A stretch of DNA of 64,000 nt from Bacteroidia bacterium (lineage in GTDB: Bacteria; Bacteroidota; Bacteroidia; Flavobacteriales_D; Cryomorphaceae): positions 1 through 64,000 of the forward strand of contig JAUICL010000002.1 in assembly GCA_030427905.1 (NCBI GenBank), written 5' to 3'. The translations under genes were made by a program, and so were the position numbers. Position 1 is the stretch's first letter; every line of letters starts with the position of its first letter. Below, one piece after another: positions 7,190 to 17,024 of the stretch. The notes beneath the pieces were generated by a model that was not told the DNA's origin, ran no database searches, and saw only the letters and a program-made list of their open reading frames with translations.

Positions 7190-7564
7190 ATGAGTGATTG
7201 GAAAAAGAAAGAGAACCCAATTAGAGACAAATCATATGCTTTTGCCTTGGAAGTTGTCAAGCTTTCAAAAGTCCTTCAAGATGAGTCAAAGGAATTTGTT
7301 CTGAGTAAACAGATTTTAAGATCTGGTACATCAATAGGTGCGCAGATTCGCGAAGCCGAGCACGCACAGAGTCGCGCTGACTTCATTCACAAAATGTCTA
7401 TTGCTTTGAAAGAAGCGAATGAAACAGAGTATTGGGTGGACATTCTTCACGACTCAGGATTTATGGATGAGTCAATGTATAAGATCTACCATGATCAGAT
7501 ATCCGAGATCTTACGGATGTTGATTTCAATTGTGAAGTCTGCGAAAAGAAGTAATATTAATTGA
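7190..7564 (+). CDS. Four-helix bundle protein (S23/IVP family)
   Basis: A 124-residue, almost wholly helical protein of the family first seen as a protein encoded by 23S rRNA intervening sequences and related to the Avd accessory protein of diversity-generating retroelements. Family signs are the SYAFALEVVKLSK helix near 19-31, LSKQILRSGTSIGAQIREAE (43-62), which holds the conserved S-x-x-A-x-I-x-E-A-type stretch, and KMSIALKEANETEYWVDIL (74-92). The ATG at 7190 lies just after GGAGG, so ribosome spacing is short. The gene stands alone, flanked by heptamer repeats in opposite orientations. Function unknown; no reverse transcriptase or rRNA gene is nearby. Confidence 0.85.
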   Translation: MSDWKKKENPIRDKSYAFALEVVKLSKVLQDESKEFVLSKQILRSGTSIGAQIREAEHAQSRADFIHKMSIALKEANETEYWVDILHDSGFMDESMYKIYHDQISEILRMLISIVKSAKRSNIN

Positions 7565-7627
7565 CAAGTGATAATTGACAATTGACAAGTGTACTTCCCT
7601 GATTAAAGTTGACCTTTTTTGTAAATT

Positions 7628-7690
7628 CCATTATCCATTATCCATTATCCATTATCCATTATCCATTATCCATTATCAATTATCCATTAT
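7628..7690 (-). repeat. Heptamer tandem repeat overlapping the 3' end of a gene
   Basis: Nine 7-bp units, mostly CCATTAT with one CAATTAT, followed by CAATTGACA. The tract covers the stop codon (7680-7682) and the last few codons of the minus-strand glycosyltransferase. Confidence 0.9.
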
Positions 7691-8921
7691 CAATTGACAA
7701 AACCCCCCTCATCAACTCCCCACTTCGCCCTTCAAAATCGGTGTAGAGCGTGTCTTGGTACACTTTGGCGGCGCGGCGGAAGGGTTCGGCAGTGAAAGGT
7801 TTTTCGAGCAGGTCTAAAACTTCGCGCCAGTTGTAGGTTGCGCGTTCGACCACGCCATTCTTCAGGAAGCCGTAGTAATCGAAGATGCGCTGTGAATGAG
7901 AAAGGTAGATGGGGCGCCGATGCAGCAAGATAGCTTCCAGGAGAATATTGCTATCGGCCGAGACGATAGTGTGGCACCGCACAATCAAATCCAGCGCCGA
8001 TTCCGTTTCAGGTTGGGAGATTTCCCATCCATGGGCGGCGTAGCTCTTTCTGATCTCATCACCAACAGCCGGGTGAAAGCGGATGCAAAACGGAGTTTGG
8101 TTTTTGTCCAGCGCGGTGCAAAGAGCTTTGAAGTCGGCGTGATCTACATCCACATGACCGATACAAATGGCCACCTTCTCGCCTAGGACGCTGATCTGGG
8201 GATCGGAAAGGTAGGCGTCGTACTTAGCCGACCCCACCAAGTGTACCTTCGTGTCGGAAGGTCCCGCGGCGGCGTACTTGTCCCTGGCATCTTGCCCGTC
8301 GAGCAAGGCGATGCTGGCGTGTAGGGGAGGGAAGCGGTCGCTCACAGATGCGTGCTGTACATAGACCGTTTCGATACCCCGACGCCTGCCCGCAGTCAGG
8401 GCTATCTGGCTGATTCCAGCGTGGTCGTTCGCCACGATAATTCGCTTCAGATGATCGGTCTGAGCGGCGATCTCTCCATCTATCCACTGGTATAGACCCA
8501 ATATGCGAAACAGGGCATAGTACCGCTTTCGGAAGATGGCCCGATCGGTGGGCTTCATAAAAAACCAAGCCGAAATAAGGTCTTGCTTATGCTTTAAGGC
8601 AAGGCTCTCAAGCTGGGTATGGTCAAGTTTATACTGGGGGGCCTCCCCGCGAAGCGAAACCGTTTGGGCATCGGCCAGTCTCTCGATTAAAGGACGGAGA
8701 CTCGACTCCTGATTGACGGTGTCGTACACGATCCAGGTGGAAGTCTGGGATGTGATCCTGGGCAGCGCCTTTGGAATGTTGGCGTATTTCTTCTCCTTGT
8801 TTTTAAGGTCAGTCAATAGCTCTCGAATACCCACTTGTCGGCCTTCCAATTTTTTCTGGAAGGGGTGCCAGAAGTGTAAGAGATCGACTTCCTTAATAAT
8901 ATGATTGGGGTACCTAGCCAA
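7680..8921 (-). CDS. Glycosyltransferase-like protein (GT-B fold) of the nonulosonate cluster
   Basis: About 413 residues, last gene of the exporter/nonulosonate operon. Visible features are a central RIIVANDHAGISQIAL (about 163-178), ETVYVQHASVSDRFPPL (about 184-200), KVHLVGSAKYD, FCIRFHPAVGDE (about 279) and SADSNILLEAILLHRRPIYL (about 317-336). This order of motifs resembles GT-B enzymes such as capsule or CDP-glycerol-type transferases and polysialyltransferase-like proteins; the exact family is not certain. The start appears to be a TTG at 8921, two bases after the preceding stop, with no ATG near. The C-terminal residues LSIDNG and the stop are encoded by heptamer repeat DNA, so the original C-terminus may have been replaced. 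Confidence 0.65.
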   Translation of the reverse strand: MARYPNHIIKEVDLLHFWHPFQKKLEGRQVGIRELLTDLKNKEKKYANIPKALPRITSQTSTWIVYDTVNQESSLRPLIERLADAQTVSLRGEAPQYKLDHTQLESLALKHKQDLISAWFFMKPTDRAIFRKRYYALFRILGLYQWIDGEIAAQTDHLKRIIVANDHAGISQIALTAGRRRGIETVYVQHASVSDRFPPLHASIALLDGQDARDKYAAAGPSDTKVHLVGSAKYDAYLSDPQISVLGEKVAICIGHVDVDHADFKALCTALDKNQTPFCIRFHPAVGDEIRKSYAAHGWEISQPETESALDLIVRCHTIVSADSNILLEAILLHRRPIYLSHSQRIFDYYGFLKNGVVERATYNWREVLDLLEKPFTAEPFRRAAKVYQDTLYTDFEGRSGELMRGVLSIDNG

Positions 8922-8923
8922 TA

Positions 8924-10585
8924 TTACGCTTCGAGGGTTCTTCGGATCAGAAAGGGCGCTTCCTTCCAGGCCTTTATATAATCCGAAATCCGGATCTTCT
9001 CACCGAGGGGAAGTTTCATTTCAGCATCTTCCACATCGGGAATCAAGCCTTCCACTTGGCGCATCACCTCGCTCAAGCTCATCTCGGCTACCTTGGCTTT
9101 CCCCGAACTGGCGAGCACCTCTCGCGCCCGTTCTATGTCGATGGGGTAGTCTACCGACAAGTTTTTCAGGCTCAGGTCGCTTCCCGAGTAGGCCACGTCG
9201 ATGCAACCCAAGCGGGCCTTATCATCTTTGAGTACGTACCAGGTTAGGTACTCAGAGGTCATCGGGTTTTCGAGCCGTAGGTATAGATCCCAGAGGTAGG
9301 CCGTCGAAAAGGCTTCAGCCGAAACGCCAAACGGCACATTGTTGACCCGAACGTAGTCTAGGTTTTCATCGCGGATCAGATCAATCATTTGATCGATCAG
9401 GACAGGGCTCGTAAAGGGGTTGTCGCCAGTAACGCGAAACACGATGCCCGACTTGGTGTGGCGAGCCAGCTCCAGCAGGCGGTCGATCACCGAGATGGGG
9501 TGTCCCCGAAACACGGGTATATCGTTGGCTTCGCAATAAGTGGCCAGGTCGTTGTCTTCGGGTAGGGTAGAAGTGGCTAGGGTGATATCGCTAGCCTTTT
9601 CAGACTGGCTAATGTTGTCGTAAAGCGATTTGATCAAGGGTTGTCCCCCCAGGTCGGCCAGCACTTTCTTGGGCAAGCGCTGCGATTTGAGACGGGCGAT
9701 GATACCGACAACGGCCCGATCCATTCCGAAGCTTTCGATCTCGTGGGCGATAAATGTCGGCGCCGAGTCGGCCCGCTTGATGGTTCCATCTGGGAGTACC
9801 TTTTTGTAGAGCACGTCGCGATGGGGCAATTCGTTTTTCACGGGGTGTTTTACGCCATTGCCCAGGGCTTTGCGGAAGAGCTTAACCTGGTTGACCATTA
9901 CGGCAAATTCTTCTGGATAGAGAGAAACCTGCCAGTCGAACTTGCGGTTGTTTCGGGTTAAAGTGATGTGTTTCTCCAGGTATGCCGCCCCCTTGGCCAG
10001 GGCCATGATAGGGATTTCGAATGTGGTAGGCGAATGGTCGGCCAAGCCTGTAGCGCATTCATACTCGGTCTTGAGAAAGTCGAGTGAGTTTAGGTTGATG
10101 TCTTCAAACTCGGTGGGGTAATTGCTGTATCCCGTCAGGATGGCCTCCACCTGAGAGCCGATGTAGCTCAGGGCAAAACGGATCTCCAGATTAGTGGCGG
10201 CTTGAGTTTCCAAAATCACACGGGTATCGCCCTTTTGGCTAATGGTCTCTAGCATGGGGGGATTGGTGAGATCGGTGGCGTGTATTTTAATCAAACTCGG
10301 GTTCTTGGCCAATACGTATGCCAGGGCATTGTCGTCGAGCGGACAGGGGATGATGGGCAACCCGATTTCAGTGCTCAGTTCAAAAGCCCGGTCCCATTCG
10401 GCGAATGAAATATTGTAGTCTTTGTAGAGCTGGTGCTTCTGGTAGGCTCGGTCTGAAAAGATTTCGGGATCCATGATTTGCATGGTGAAATAGTCGGCCC
10501 CAGCTTCGCGGGCAGCGCGCATGAGTCGGAGCACTTCTTCCACATCTCCCATGTGGTTGTATGCGCTTTCAGCTATAATTTTCAT
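8924..10585 (-). CDS. Fusion of a divergent NeuB-like synthase and an SpsF-type cytidylyltransferase
   Basis: A 553-residue two-domain protein. Residues 1-250 resemble sialic-acid synthase barrels: IAESAYNHMGD, IKIHATDLTNPPML, GYSNYPTEFEDINL and YLEKHITLTR. Several usual residues are changed: the VKFQ-like stretch reads FTMQ, the STGM loop reads LETQAA, and there is no C-terminal SAF domain. Residues 290-553 match SpsF/NeuA-like nucleotidyltransferases, with VVGIIARLKSQRLPKKVL, FRGHPISVIDRLLELA, FRVTGDNPF and DYPIDIERAREVL. Inference: one polypeptide makes and CMP-activates a nonulosonate or a related sugar acid. The phosphatase gene ends immediately before its start, so the genes are co-transcribed. 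Confidence 0.8.
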   Translation of the reverse strand: MKIIAESAYNHMGDVEEVLRLMRAAREAGADYFTMQIMDPEIFSDRAYQKHQLYKDYNISFAEWDRAFELSTEIGLPIIPCPLDDNALAYVLAKNPSLIKIHATDLTNPPMLETISQKGDTRVILETQAATNLEIRFALSYIGSQVEAILTGYSNYPTEFEDINLNSLDFLKTEYECATGLADHSPTTFEIPIMALAKGAAYLEKHITLTRNNRKFDWQVSLYPEEFAVMVNQVKLFRKALGNGVKHPVKNELPHRDVLYKKVLPDGTIKRADSAPTFIAHEIESFGMDRAVVGIIARLKSQRLPKKVLADLGGQPLIKSLYDNISQSEKASDITLATSTLPEDNDLATYCEANDIPVFRGHPISVIDRLLELARHTKSGIVFRVTGDNPFTSPVLIDQMIDLIRDENLDYVRVNNVPFGVSAEAFSTAYLWDLYLRLENPMTSEYLTWYVLKDDKARLGCIDVAYSGSDLSLKNLSVDYPIDIERAREVLASSGKAKVAEMSLSEVMRQVEGLIPDVEDAEMKLPLGEKIRISDYIKAWKEAPFLIRRTLEA

Positions 10586-11834
<1,249 letters not shown>

Positions 11835-11838
<4 letters not shown>

Positions 11839-12872
11839 ATGTGGCTAGCGTAAATCAATTCGTTTTTTGGAATGTCGGCCTTCAGCGTTTTACCGATGAC
11901 CTGATCGCGGTCTACCCACTTTATCCCATCGCCTGGGCTGAGCAGGTGAATGTCTTTTTCGGTGATGGCTTCACCGGCTTTCATGTCGCGGGTAGTAGCT
12001 ATCGATCGCTCTAGTTTGTGCTTAGCGGTTTCTACTCCGGGTTCGATAAAGATGCCTTCTTCGCCCATCGACATTTCGAGTGCGCGGATATCTCTGACCA
12101 TGCGGTTGAGTCCATCGGGGCCCAGCGAACCGGCCTGATCAGTCCCTTTCATTCGCCGGTCGAGGGTCACGTGCTTTTCTATGATTTCAGCCCCCATCGC
12201 CACAGCGGCTACCGGTACCGAAATGCCAATGGTGTGGTCGCTATAGCCTATAGTAAACTGGCTGTAGTGCTTTTTTAGGTAGGTGATGGTAGCGAGATTG
12301 ACGTGCTCCGGATGGGTGGGGTATTCTGATACGCAGTGCAGAATTGCCAGGTTTTGGTGATGTTTTCCGATCACTTCAATAGCTTCATCCAGTTCTTTTT
12401 TCCCCGCCATACCGGTGGAGACGATCATCGGTATTTGGGTTTCGGCCAATGCTTCGAGTAGGGGCAGGTTTGTCAAATCTCTAGACGCCACTTTGAGCCG
12501 GTCGGGTGAGAAGAGTTTGAGCATAGACAGGCAAGAGGGCGCACAGAGTGTTTCTACAAAATCGAGGCCTTTGCTCTTGGCGTACTGGTAAATGTCGTAG
12601 TGCTGCTCATCGCTTAGCTCTAGAAAGGCCCGGTGTTCACCATAGGTTTTGCCGAAAGAGTTGGGGCTGTTGTACGGGCGATTCATCTGCGAATCGCTGA
12701 GCTCGTATTGCAGGTCGCGCTTAGTCAGCTTTACGGCGTCCATTCCCTTCAGGTGCAGGCCGAAGAGCTCTTCTTCAATCTCTCGAGCTGCGCCATCTAC
12801 TATCAGCTTGGCCAGGTCGACAGACCCATTGTGATTTTGTCCAATTTCTCCTATCAGGTAGGTTGGTTTCAT
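11835..12872 (-). CDS. neuB: N-acetylneuraminate synthase family protein with SAF domain
   Basis: A 345-residue NeuB-type enzyme that would condense phosphoenolpyruvate with a six-carbon amino or hexose sugar to give a nonulosonic acid. Canonical features are IGEIGQNHNGSVDLA (7-21), VASRDLTNLPLLEALA (about 133-148), MIVSTGM (about 154-160), LHCVSEYPT, IGYSDHTIGISVP and EIIEKHVTLDRRMKGTDQAGSL. A C-terminal SAF/antifreeze-like domain starts near RSIATTRDM (about 290). An insert near residues 30-42 and LTKRDL after DAVK set it apart from typical NeuB, so the substrate may differ from ManNAc. No NeuC-type epimerase is in the window. Confidence 0.85.
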
Positions 12873-12922
12873 TTCGGTTTCGGTGTTTTTTCGAAAGATA
12901 AAAGGAATGATGCGATTACCGG

Positions 12923-14164
12923 TTACGATGCGTGGATTTCTCCCGGAAGGTAAACCACGGCTGGAACATAGCCCAAGCCTTTTGATGCCTTCACCCTAAA
13001 TTTTTTCCAGTATCGGTATATGGCCAGTAGGTTCCACTTGCTATTGGCTTCATCGCGCTGCTGGATAAATACGGTCACGGCGTATTCGCCATTGATGAAA
13101 ATGGTATTCGGTATTTTGATCTTGAGCTTGTGGACATCGCCCGTGTTTTGGATGGGCTCGCTAAATTGAAAGCTATCGTAGATGCCCACTATTTTCAAGT
13201 CTTTGTCGGTAATCTGGAGTTTGACGTGAAACCAGGATATTTCCCGATTCACCTTCACATCGAGGTTTACGTTTAAGTCACTCTGGTAGTCTATGATGGG
13301 AAACTCTTCTCTGGCCTCTTTGTAGAGTTCAGAGTTGAAAATAGTCATAGACTCTACCGTAGCTCCTTCGCTAAACTCGACCTTGGGGTCGTCTCCACCG
13401 AAATTGTCGAAGTATCGGTCTATCCCTTCGGCAATGTTTTCACCGTAGTAGTTTTCCACTCCGTTTTCCATCAGGAGTACCTTATTGGTAATGGTAGCAA
13501 TGTGGGGCATGGAGTGGCTGACGAAAATGACCGCGGCATCTCGCATCATTTCATTGACCTTATTGAAGGATTTGATTTTAAAGCCCGAGTCTCCAACGGC
13601 CAGTACTTCGTCGAGTATGAGCACGTCGGGTTTCATGTGCACGGCTACCGAAAAGCCCAGCCTTACCTTCATCCCCGAGCTGTAAAACTGCACCGGCGTA
13701 TCGATAAACTTTCCGATTTCTGAGAAGTCTATTATCTCGTCTAGTACAGCGTCTACTTCCTTTTTCTTCAGGCCTAAGACAGCTCCGTTGTTGTAGATGT
13801 TTTCGCGTCCGGTGAGAATGGGATTGAATCCCGAACCCAATTCGATTAGGGCGCCAACTCTACCGTACATTTCAATCTGGCCTTTGTCGGGTTTGATCAG
13901 GCCGTTGAGCATCTTGAGCAAGGTGCTTTTCCCCGCCCCATTCCTTCCGATCAGACCGAGGCACTCGCCCCGCTTCACTTCGAAAGAAACATCCCTAACG
14001 GCCCAGAACTCTTTGTCGCGGAGTTGTTTCTCGGCTTTGCTTTTGCCCAGAAATTCGGCGCCGAGATCCTGCACCCCGTACCAGAGACTCTTCTTGAGAT
14101 CGCGGCAGAACTTCTTACCAACGTGATCTACTTTTACCAGTGTTTCACCTATGCGTCTTTCCAT
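12923..14164 (-). CDS. wzt: Polysaccharide ABC exporter ATP-binding subunit (Wzt-like)
   Basis: A 413-residue ATPase that powers export of a lipid-linked polysaccharide across the inner membrane. The Walker A motif is GRNGAGKST (about 73-81), the signature is YSSGMKVRLG (about 161-170) and Walker B is VLILDEVLAVGD (about 185-196). After about residue 250 comes a C-terminal beta-rich domain of about 150 residues, as in Wzt proteins that recognise the modified end of their O-antigen. That fits the nearby methyltransferase, since methyl caps are known export signals in some systems. The start lies directly before the permease stop. Confidence 0.9.
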   Translation of the reverse strand: MERRIGETLVKVDHVGKKFCRDLKKSLWYGVQDLGAEFLGKSKAEKQLRDKEFWAVRDVSFEVKRGECLGLIGRNGAGKSTLLKMLNGLIKPDKGQIEMYGRVGALIELGSGFNPILTGRENIYNNGAVLGLKKKEVDAVLDEIIDFSEIGKFIDTPVQFYSSGMKVRLGFSVAVHMKPDVLILDEVLAVGDSGFKIKSFNKVNEMMRDAAVIFVSHSMPHIATITNKVLLMENGVENYYGENIAEGIDRYFDNFGGDDPKVEFSEGATVESMTIFNSELYKEAREEFPIIDYQSDLNVNLDVKVNREISWFHVKLQITDKDLKIVGIYDSFQFSEPIQNTGDVHKLKIKIPNTIFINGEYAVTVFIQQRDEANSKWNLLAIYRYWKKFRVKASKGLGYVPAVVYLPGEIHAS

Positions 14165-15007
14165 CTAGGCATTCATTCGTTCTACGAGTATAGGCATCGA
14201 TACCCGGAATACAATCATCACAAAGAGCAAGATCAAGACGGCGGCAAGGTTTACCAATCCAAATTCCATAAGGTAGGTAGGCGCCTGTCCCGTTATCCAG
14301 TCGCGGCAAGTCATAATGAGCGGCGTGAGCGGGTTCGCTTGAATAATTTTGGCTGTCAGTCCCGTTTCAGGGATGGCGTAGACTACAGGCGTGGTGTACA
14401 TAAAGAACTGCATCACGAGGGGCAGTCCTTTTGAAATATCAGTGTAAAGCGTTCCAATTGGCGTGAGCATAAGTCCTATGGCGGTACCGCAAATAACCAG
14501 TGATATGATGGCAATGGGAGTGAGGAGTACCGAAGTAAAAGAAGCGTATCCCATAAAGGCGAGGACGATCAGCAAGATGGCAGCCTTGATGGCCGCATTA
14601 AACAAAGACTGATATACCGATGACATAATAAGGGCTTCTCGGGGGAAGTTGACCTTGGCAATCATGGCTTTATTGGTGGTGATATTGTTAATCGGCGACT
14701 GGATACTCTCCAGGAAAATGGCCCATATCATGGTGCCTGTGAATACGTATATCGGGTAGGGGATTTCCGTTTCACCCAGGGAGACGATACCACTTCCATT
14801 GAGAAATACCCAAGTGATGGTATTGGCAAAAGGAAGAATAAAAGCCCAGATCAACCCGAGAAAACTCTGTCGATAGAGCGCTTTGATATCCCGAATGGTC
14901 AATCGCTTAGCTAGATCTTGGCCTTCTCTAATGTCCCGAATCATGTCCTTTACCATCACCCAGGGCTTCTGGATGTTGGAATGGGCATTGTATACGCGTT
15001 TATCCAT
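14165..15007 (-). CDS. wzm: Polysaccharide ABC exporter permease (Wzm-like)
   Basis: A 280-residue ABC-2 type permease with six hydrophobic segments, roughly 52-72, 88-108, 131-150, 158-180, 197-215 and 253-272. The cytoplasmic N-terminus contains DIKALYRQSFLGLIWAFILP, typical of this family. It would form the membrane channel for the polysaccharide together with the ATPase encoded just downstream. It is the first gene of the minus-strand operon, with a candidate promoter 24-31 bp upstream. Confidence 0.9.
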   Translation of the reverse strand: MDKRVYNAHSNIQKPWVMVKDMIRDIREGQDLAKRLTIRDIKALYRQSFLGLIWAFILPFANTITWVFLNGSGIVSLGETEIPYPIYVFTGTMIWAIFLESIQSPINNITTNKAMIAKVNFPREALIMSSVYQSLFNAAIKAAILLIVLAFMGYASFTSVLLTPIAIISLVICGTAIGLMLTPIGTLYTDISKGLPLVMQFFMYTTPVVYAIPETGLTAKIIQANPLTPLIMTCRDWITGQAPTYLMEFGLVNLAAVLILLFVMIVFRVSMPILVERMNA

Positions 15008-15030
15008 GCAGGTTGGTTCTTACCCTGCGG

Positions 15031-15038
15031 CAAATGTA
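15031..15038 (-). promoter_or_regulatory. Candidate -7 box (TACATTTG) of the exporter operon
   Basis: TACATTTG on the minus strand fits the Bacteroidota -7 consensus TAnnTTTG and lies 24 bp before the wzm start. No good TTG is seen at the expected -33 distance, so it is only a candidate. Confidence 0.45.
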
Positions 15039-15936
15039 GTAAAATGGTCTGGTCTAGGCGCGTGATTGAAAGTTGGATGTCCGATACTATTGGATGAATT
15101 AGATGTCGGTTAGCTGCCAAGATGCTCGGCATTCCACGGACTTTCCTGTAGGAGTTTGTTTTATTTCCGAGATCCTTCCCTCCGCCTCTCCGCGTGCCGC
15201 CGGAGCTTTAGCGGAGGAGCAGGCGGAAGGGCGCTAGGGGGAGAATAGTTCGTACACTCACTTCTAAAATCGCCAATCGGTGTTCCTTGTTCTGAAATCA
15301 AAGAGACTCGCGGACTAGGTAAAAGCGCTGGCAACTGAACTTTTTTTCAGAAAAGAAACACTACGCGATACACTTCGCTAATCGCGCCACAGCGGAGTAG
15401 GTCAACACTGCTTCGCAGTTCCTAACTAAATCAGTTTGCACGAAGGCGCTGCGCTGAATTTGCAATTCTGCGCCTTACGCAATCTTGAGTTTAAGGAAAA
15501 CCAATATCCCTAGCCCACTTAAACCTTCCGGATCTAATGTCTCGCCCTTACAGGGCTTTAATTTGGTGTAACGTTTAATGCACCCGGTTTCACCGGCTGC
15601 TGGTAAGCCTGGTCCTTTCAGGACTGGATTTAAGTTCAACTCCTTAGAACGACAACACGGTTAGCATAGTTTTCAGCGCTTCCTATATGCCCTCTTCGAC
15701 TCTGCAGTGCCTATCCTGAACCTCATATTCTTTCTATTCTATACAGTAATGGGTCATCTTAATACTTTGTACTTTTCAGTTCCCGGGGTAGAGCGTGGGA
15801 TACTCCGTCATTCATAGGTAGTACCTTACGGCACAAGACCGTGGAGCGCATTTTATTTTACCAATAGCTTGTCCCTACGGGACTGCCCGCCATCCATACT
15901 ACTCTGGTATTTGCACAGCATCCCTTTAGCCAAAAT

Positions 15937-16027
15937 CTGATCAATCTGGTTGCGCGCAGACACCCTGACGTTTGCAGTCAGGGCCGGGGCAGAGCGCGGG
16001 CTTCAAGCTAACTGCGCAATCAGACAC
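15937..16027 (+). repeat. Dispersed element with inverted ends, copy 2
   Basis: Shares its ends with 6378-6462. The centre here is a CCCTGACGTTTGCAGTCAGGG hairpin where the other copy has CCCGCCTTAGGCGGG, so the stem is kept while the bases differ. Confidence 0.75.
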
Positions 16028-16362
16028 CACGCGATACGCTCCGCTAATCGCGCGGCAGCCGTGTAGGTCAACACTATTCAGGGATGGACTTGCATTCCCA
16101 ATTCCCCATCGTAGCGCAGCGCAGACCCCGATCCCTATCGGGGCTACCCAATACCCAATACCCAATGCCCACCACTCATTATCCATTATCAACTGTCAAC
16201 TGAAATTATTATTCATTAATATTGTAGCCACAAAACGTCGGAAACTAATTGACGACGCATTCTGAATAAATCCCTAGAGAAATATTTCGGCACCCAGATA
16301 TGGATTCTTACATTTCTGCCGTTAATAATGTCAAGAGAAGGGATCAGCATTAGACCCACATT

Positions 16363-17019
16363 ATGAAAATCAGTTACAACAGCGCAAGACCCGATTTGAT
16401 CATTCCCGAGTACGGGAGAAGTATTCACAATATGGTGAATCACTGCGTGAGCATAGAAGATAGAGAAGAGCGAAATAGATGTGCTCGAGCGATTATTAGC
16501 ATTATGGGAAACTTGTTTCCCCAACTGCGCGACGTTGAAGACTTCAAGCACAAGCTTTGGGATCACCTTCACGTGATGTCAGACTTCCAGCTCGACGTGG
16601 ATTCTCCATACGAGAAGCCGAAGAAAGAAACCTTCCAAACCAAGCCCAGTAAGGTAAACTACCCGAAGGGCAATATTAAGTTTGGTCACTACGGAAAAAC
16701 CATTGAGCACATTATAGAAGAAGTGGTGAAAGAGCCAGACCTCGAAGCTCGTAAAGAACTGGCCGTGGCTACTGCCAACTTGATGAAGCGCACCTATGTG
16801 GTGTGGAATCAGGGAAGCGTGCGCGATGAAGTGATCGCCAACGACTTGAAACGCATGTCGGGTCGTGTCTTGACCATCGAGAACCCAGAAGAAACACTGG
16901 CTTCAACGAAGTCGGTGATGCAGCAAATGGGTGTTACACAGAATCAAAACAAGAATCAAAATAACAGAGGAAGAAAGCGATCGCCGCGTAAAGGCGGAGG
17001 CCGCAAGAAAAGGAACTAA
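16363..17019 (+). CDS. DUF4290 domain protein
   Basis: A 218-residue protein conserved in Bacteroidota and of unknown function. The N-terminal two thirds (ISYNSARPDLIIPEYGRSIH, CARAIISIMGNLFP, KLWDHLHVMSDF) are typical of DUF4290. The C-terminal 30 residues are a low-complexity basic tail rich in Gln, Asn, Arg, Lys and Gly (NQNKNQNNRGRKRSPRKGGG), which may bind nucleic acid. It precedes murA by 5 bp, an arrangement that suggests co-transcription and perhaps a role linked to the cell envelope. Confidence 0.85.
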   Translation: MKISYNSARPDLIIPEYGRSIHNMVNHCVSIEDREERNRCARAIISIMGNLFPQLRDVEDFKHKLWDHLHVMSDFQLDVDSPYEKPKKETFQTKPSKVNYPKGNIKFGHYGKTIEHIIEEVVKEPDLEARKELAVATANLMKRTYVVWNQGSVRDEVIANDLKRMSGRVLTIENPEETLASTKSVMQQMGVTQNQNKNQNNRGRKRSPRKGGGRKKRN

Positions 17020-17024
17020 ACTAC

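Larger units (their letters stand above)
15008..16362. other. Repeat-filled intergenic region between divergent operons
   Basis: About 1.35 kb, with no gene supported. It has a CCGCCGGAGC...AGGCGG palindrome block (about 15180-15230), the CGCGAT/ATCGCG hairpins at 15364-15386 and 16030-16052, a stretch (15420-15780) homologous to the modules at 21000-21450 (GCCCTTACAGGGC, CCGGTTTCACCGG, AATACTTTGTACTT), the element at 15937-16027, the CCCCGAT/ATCGGGG hairpin at 16126-16143 and heptamers (16146-16205). The last 150 bp before 16363 are unique and probably hold the promoter of the next operon. Confidence 0.75.

Noticed and set aside
7190-7564. Possible Avd protein of a diversity-generating retroelement
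   Set aside because: No reverse transcriptase, template repeat or variable target gene is nearby; only the four-helix-bundle fold is shared.
15008-16362. Remnant insertion sequence
   Set aside because: No transposase fragment or paired terminal repeats with a target duplication could be found; the blocks are short palindromic repeats.
16216-16572. Minus-strand open frame overlapping the DUF4290 gene
   Set aside because: It is antisense to a well-supported family gene with no recognisable product.
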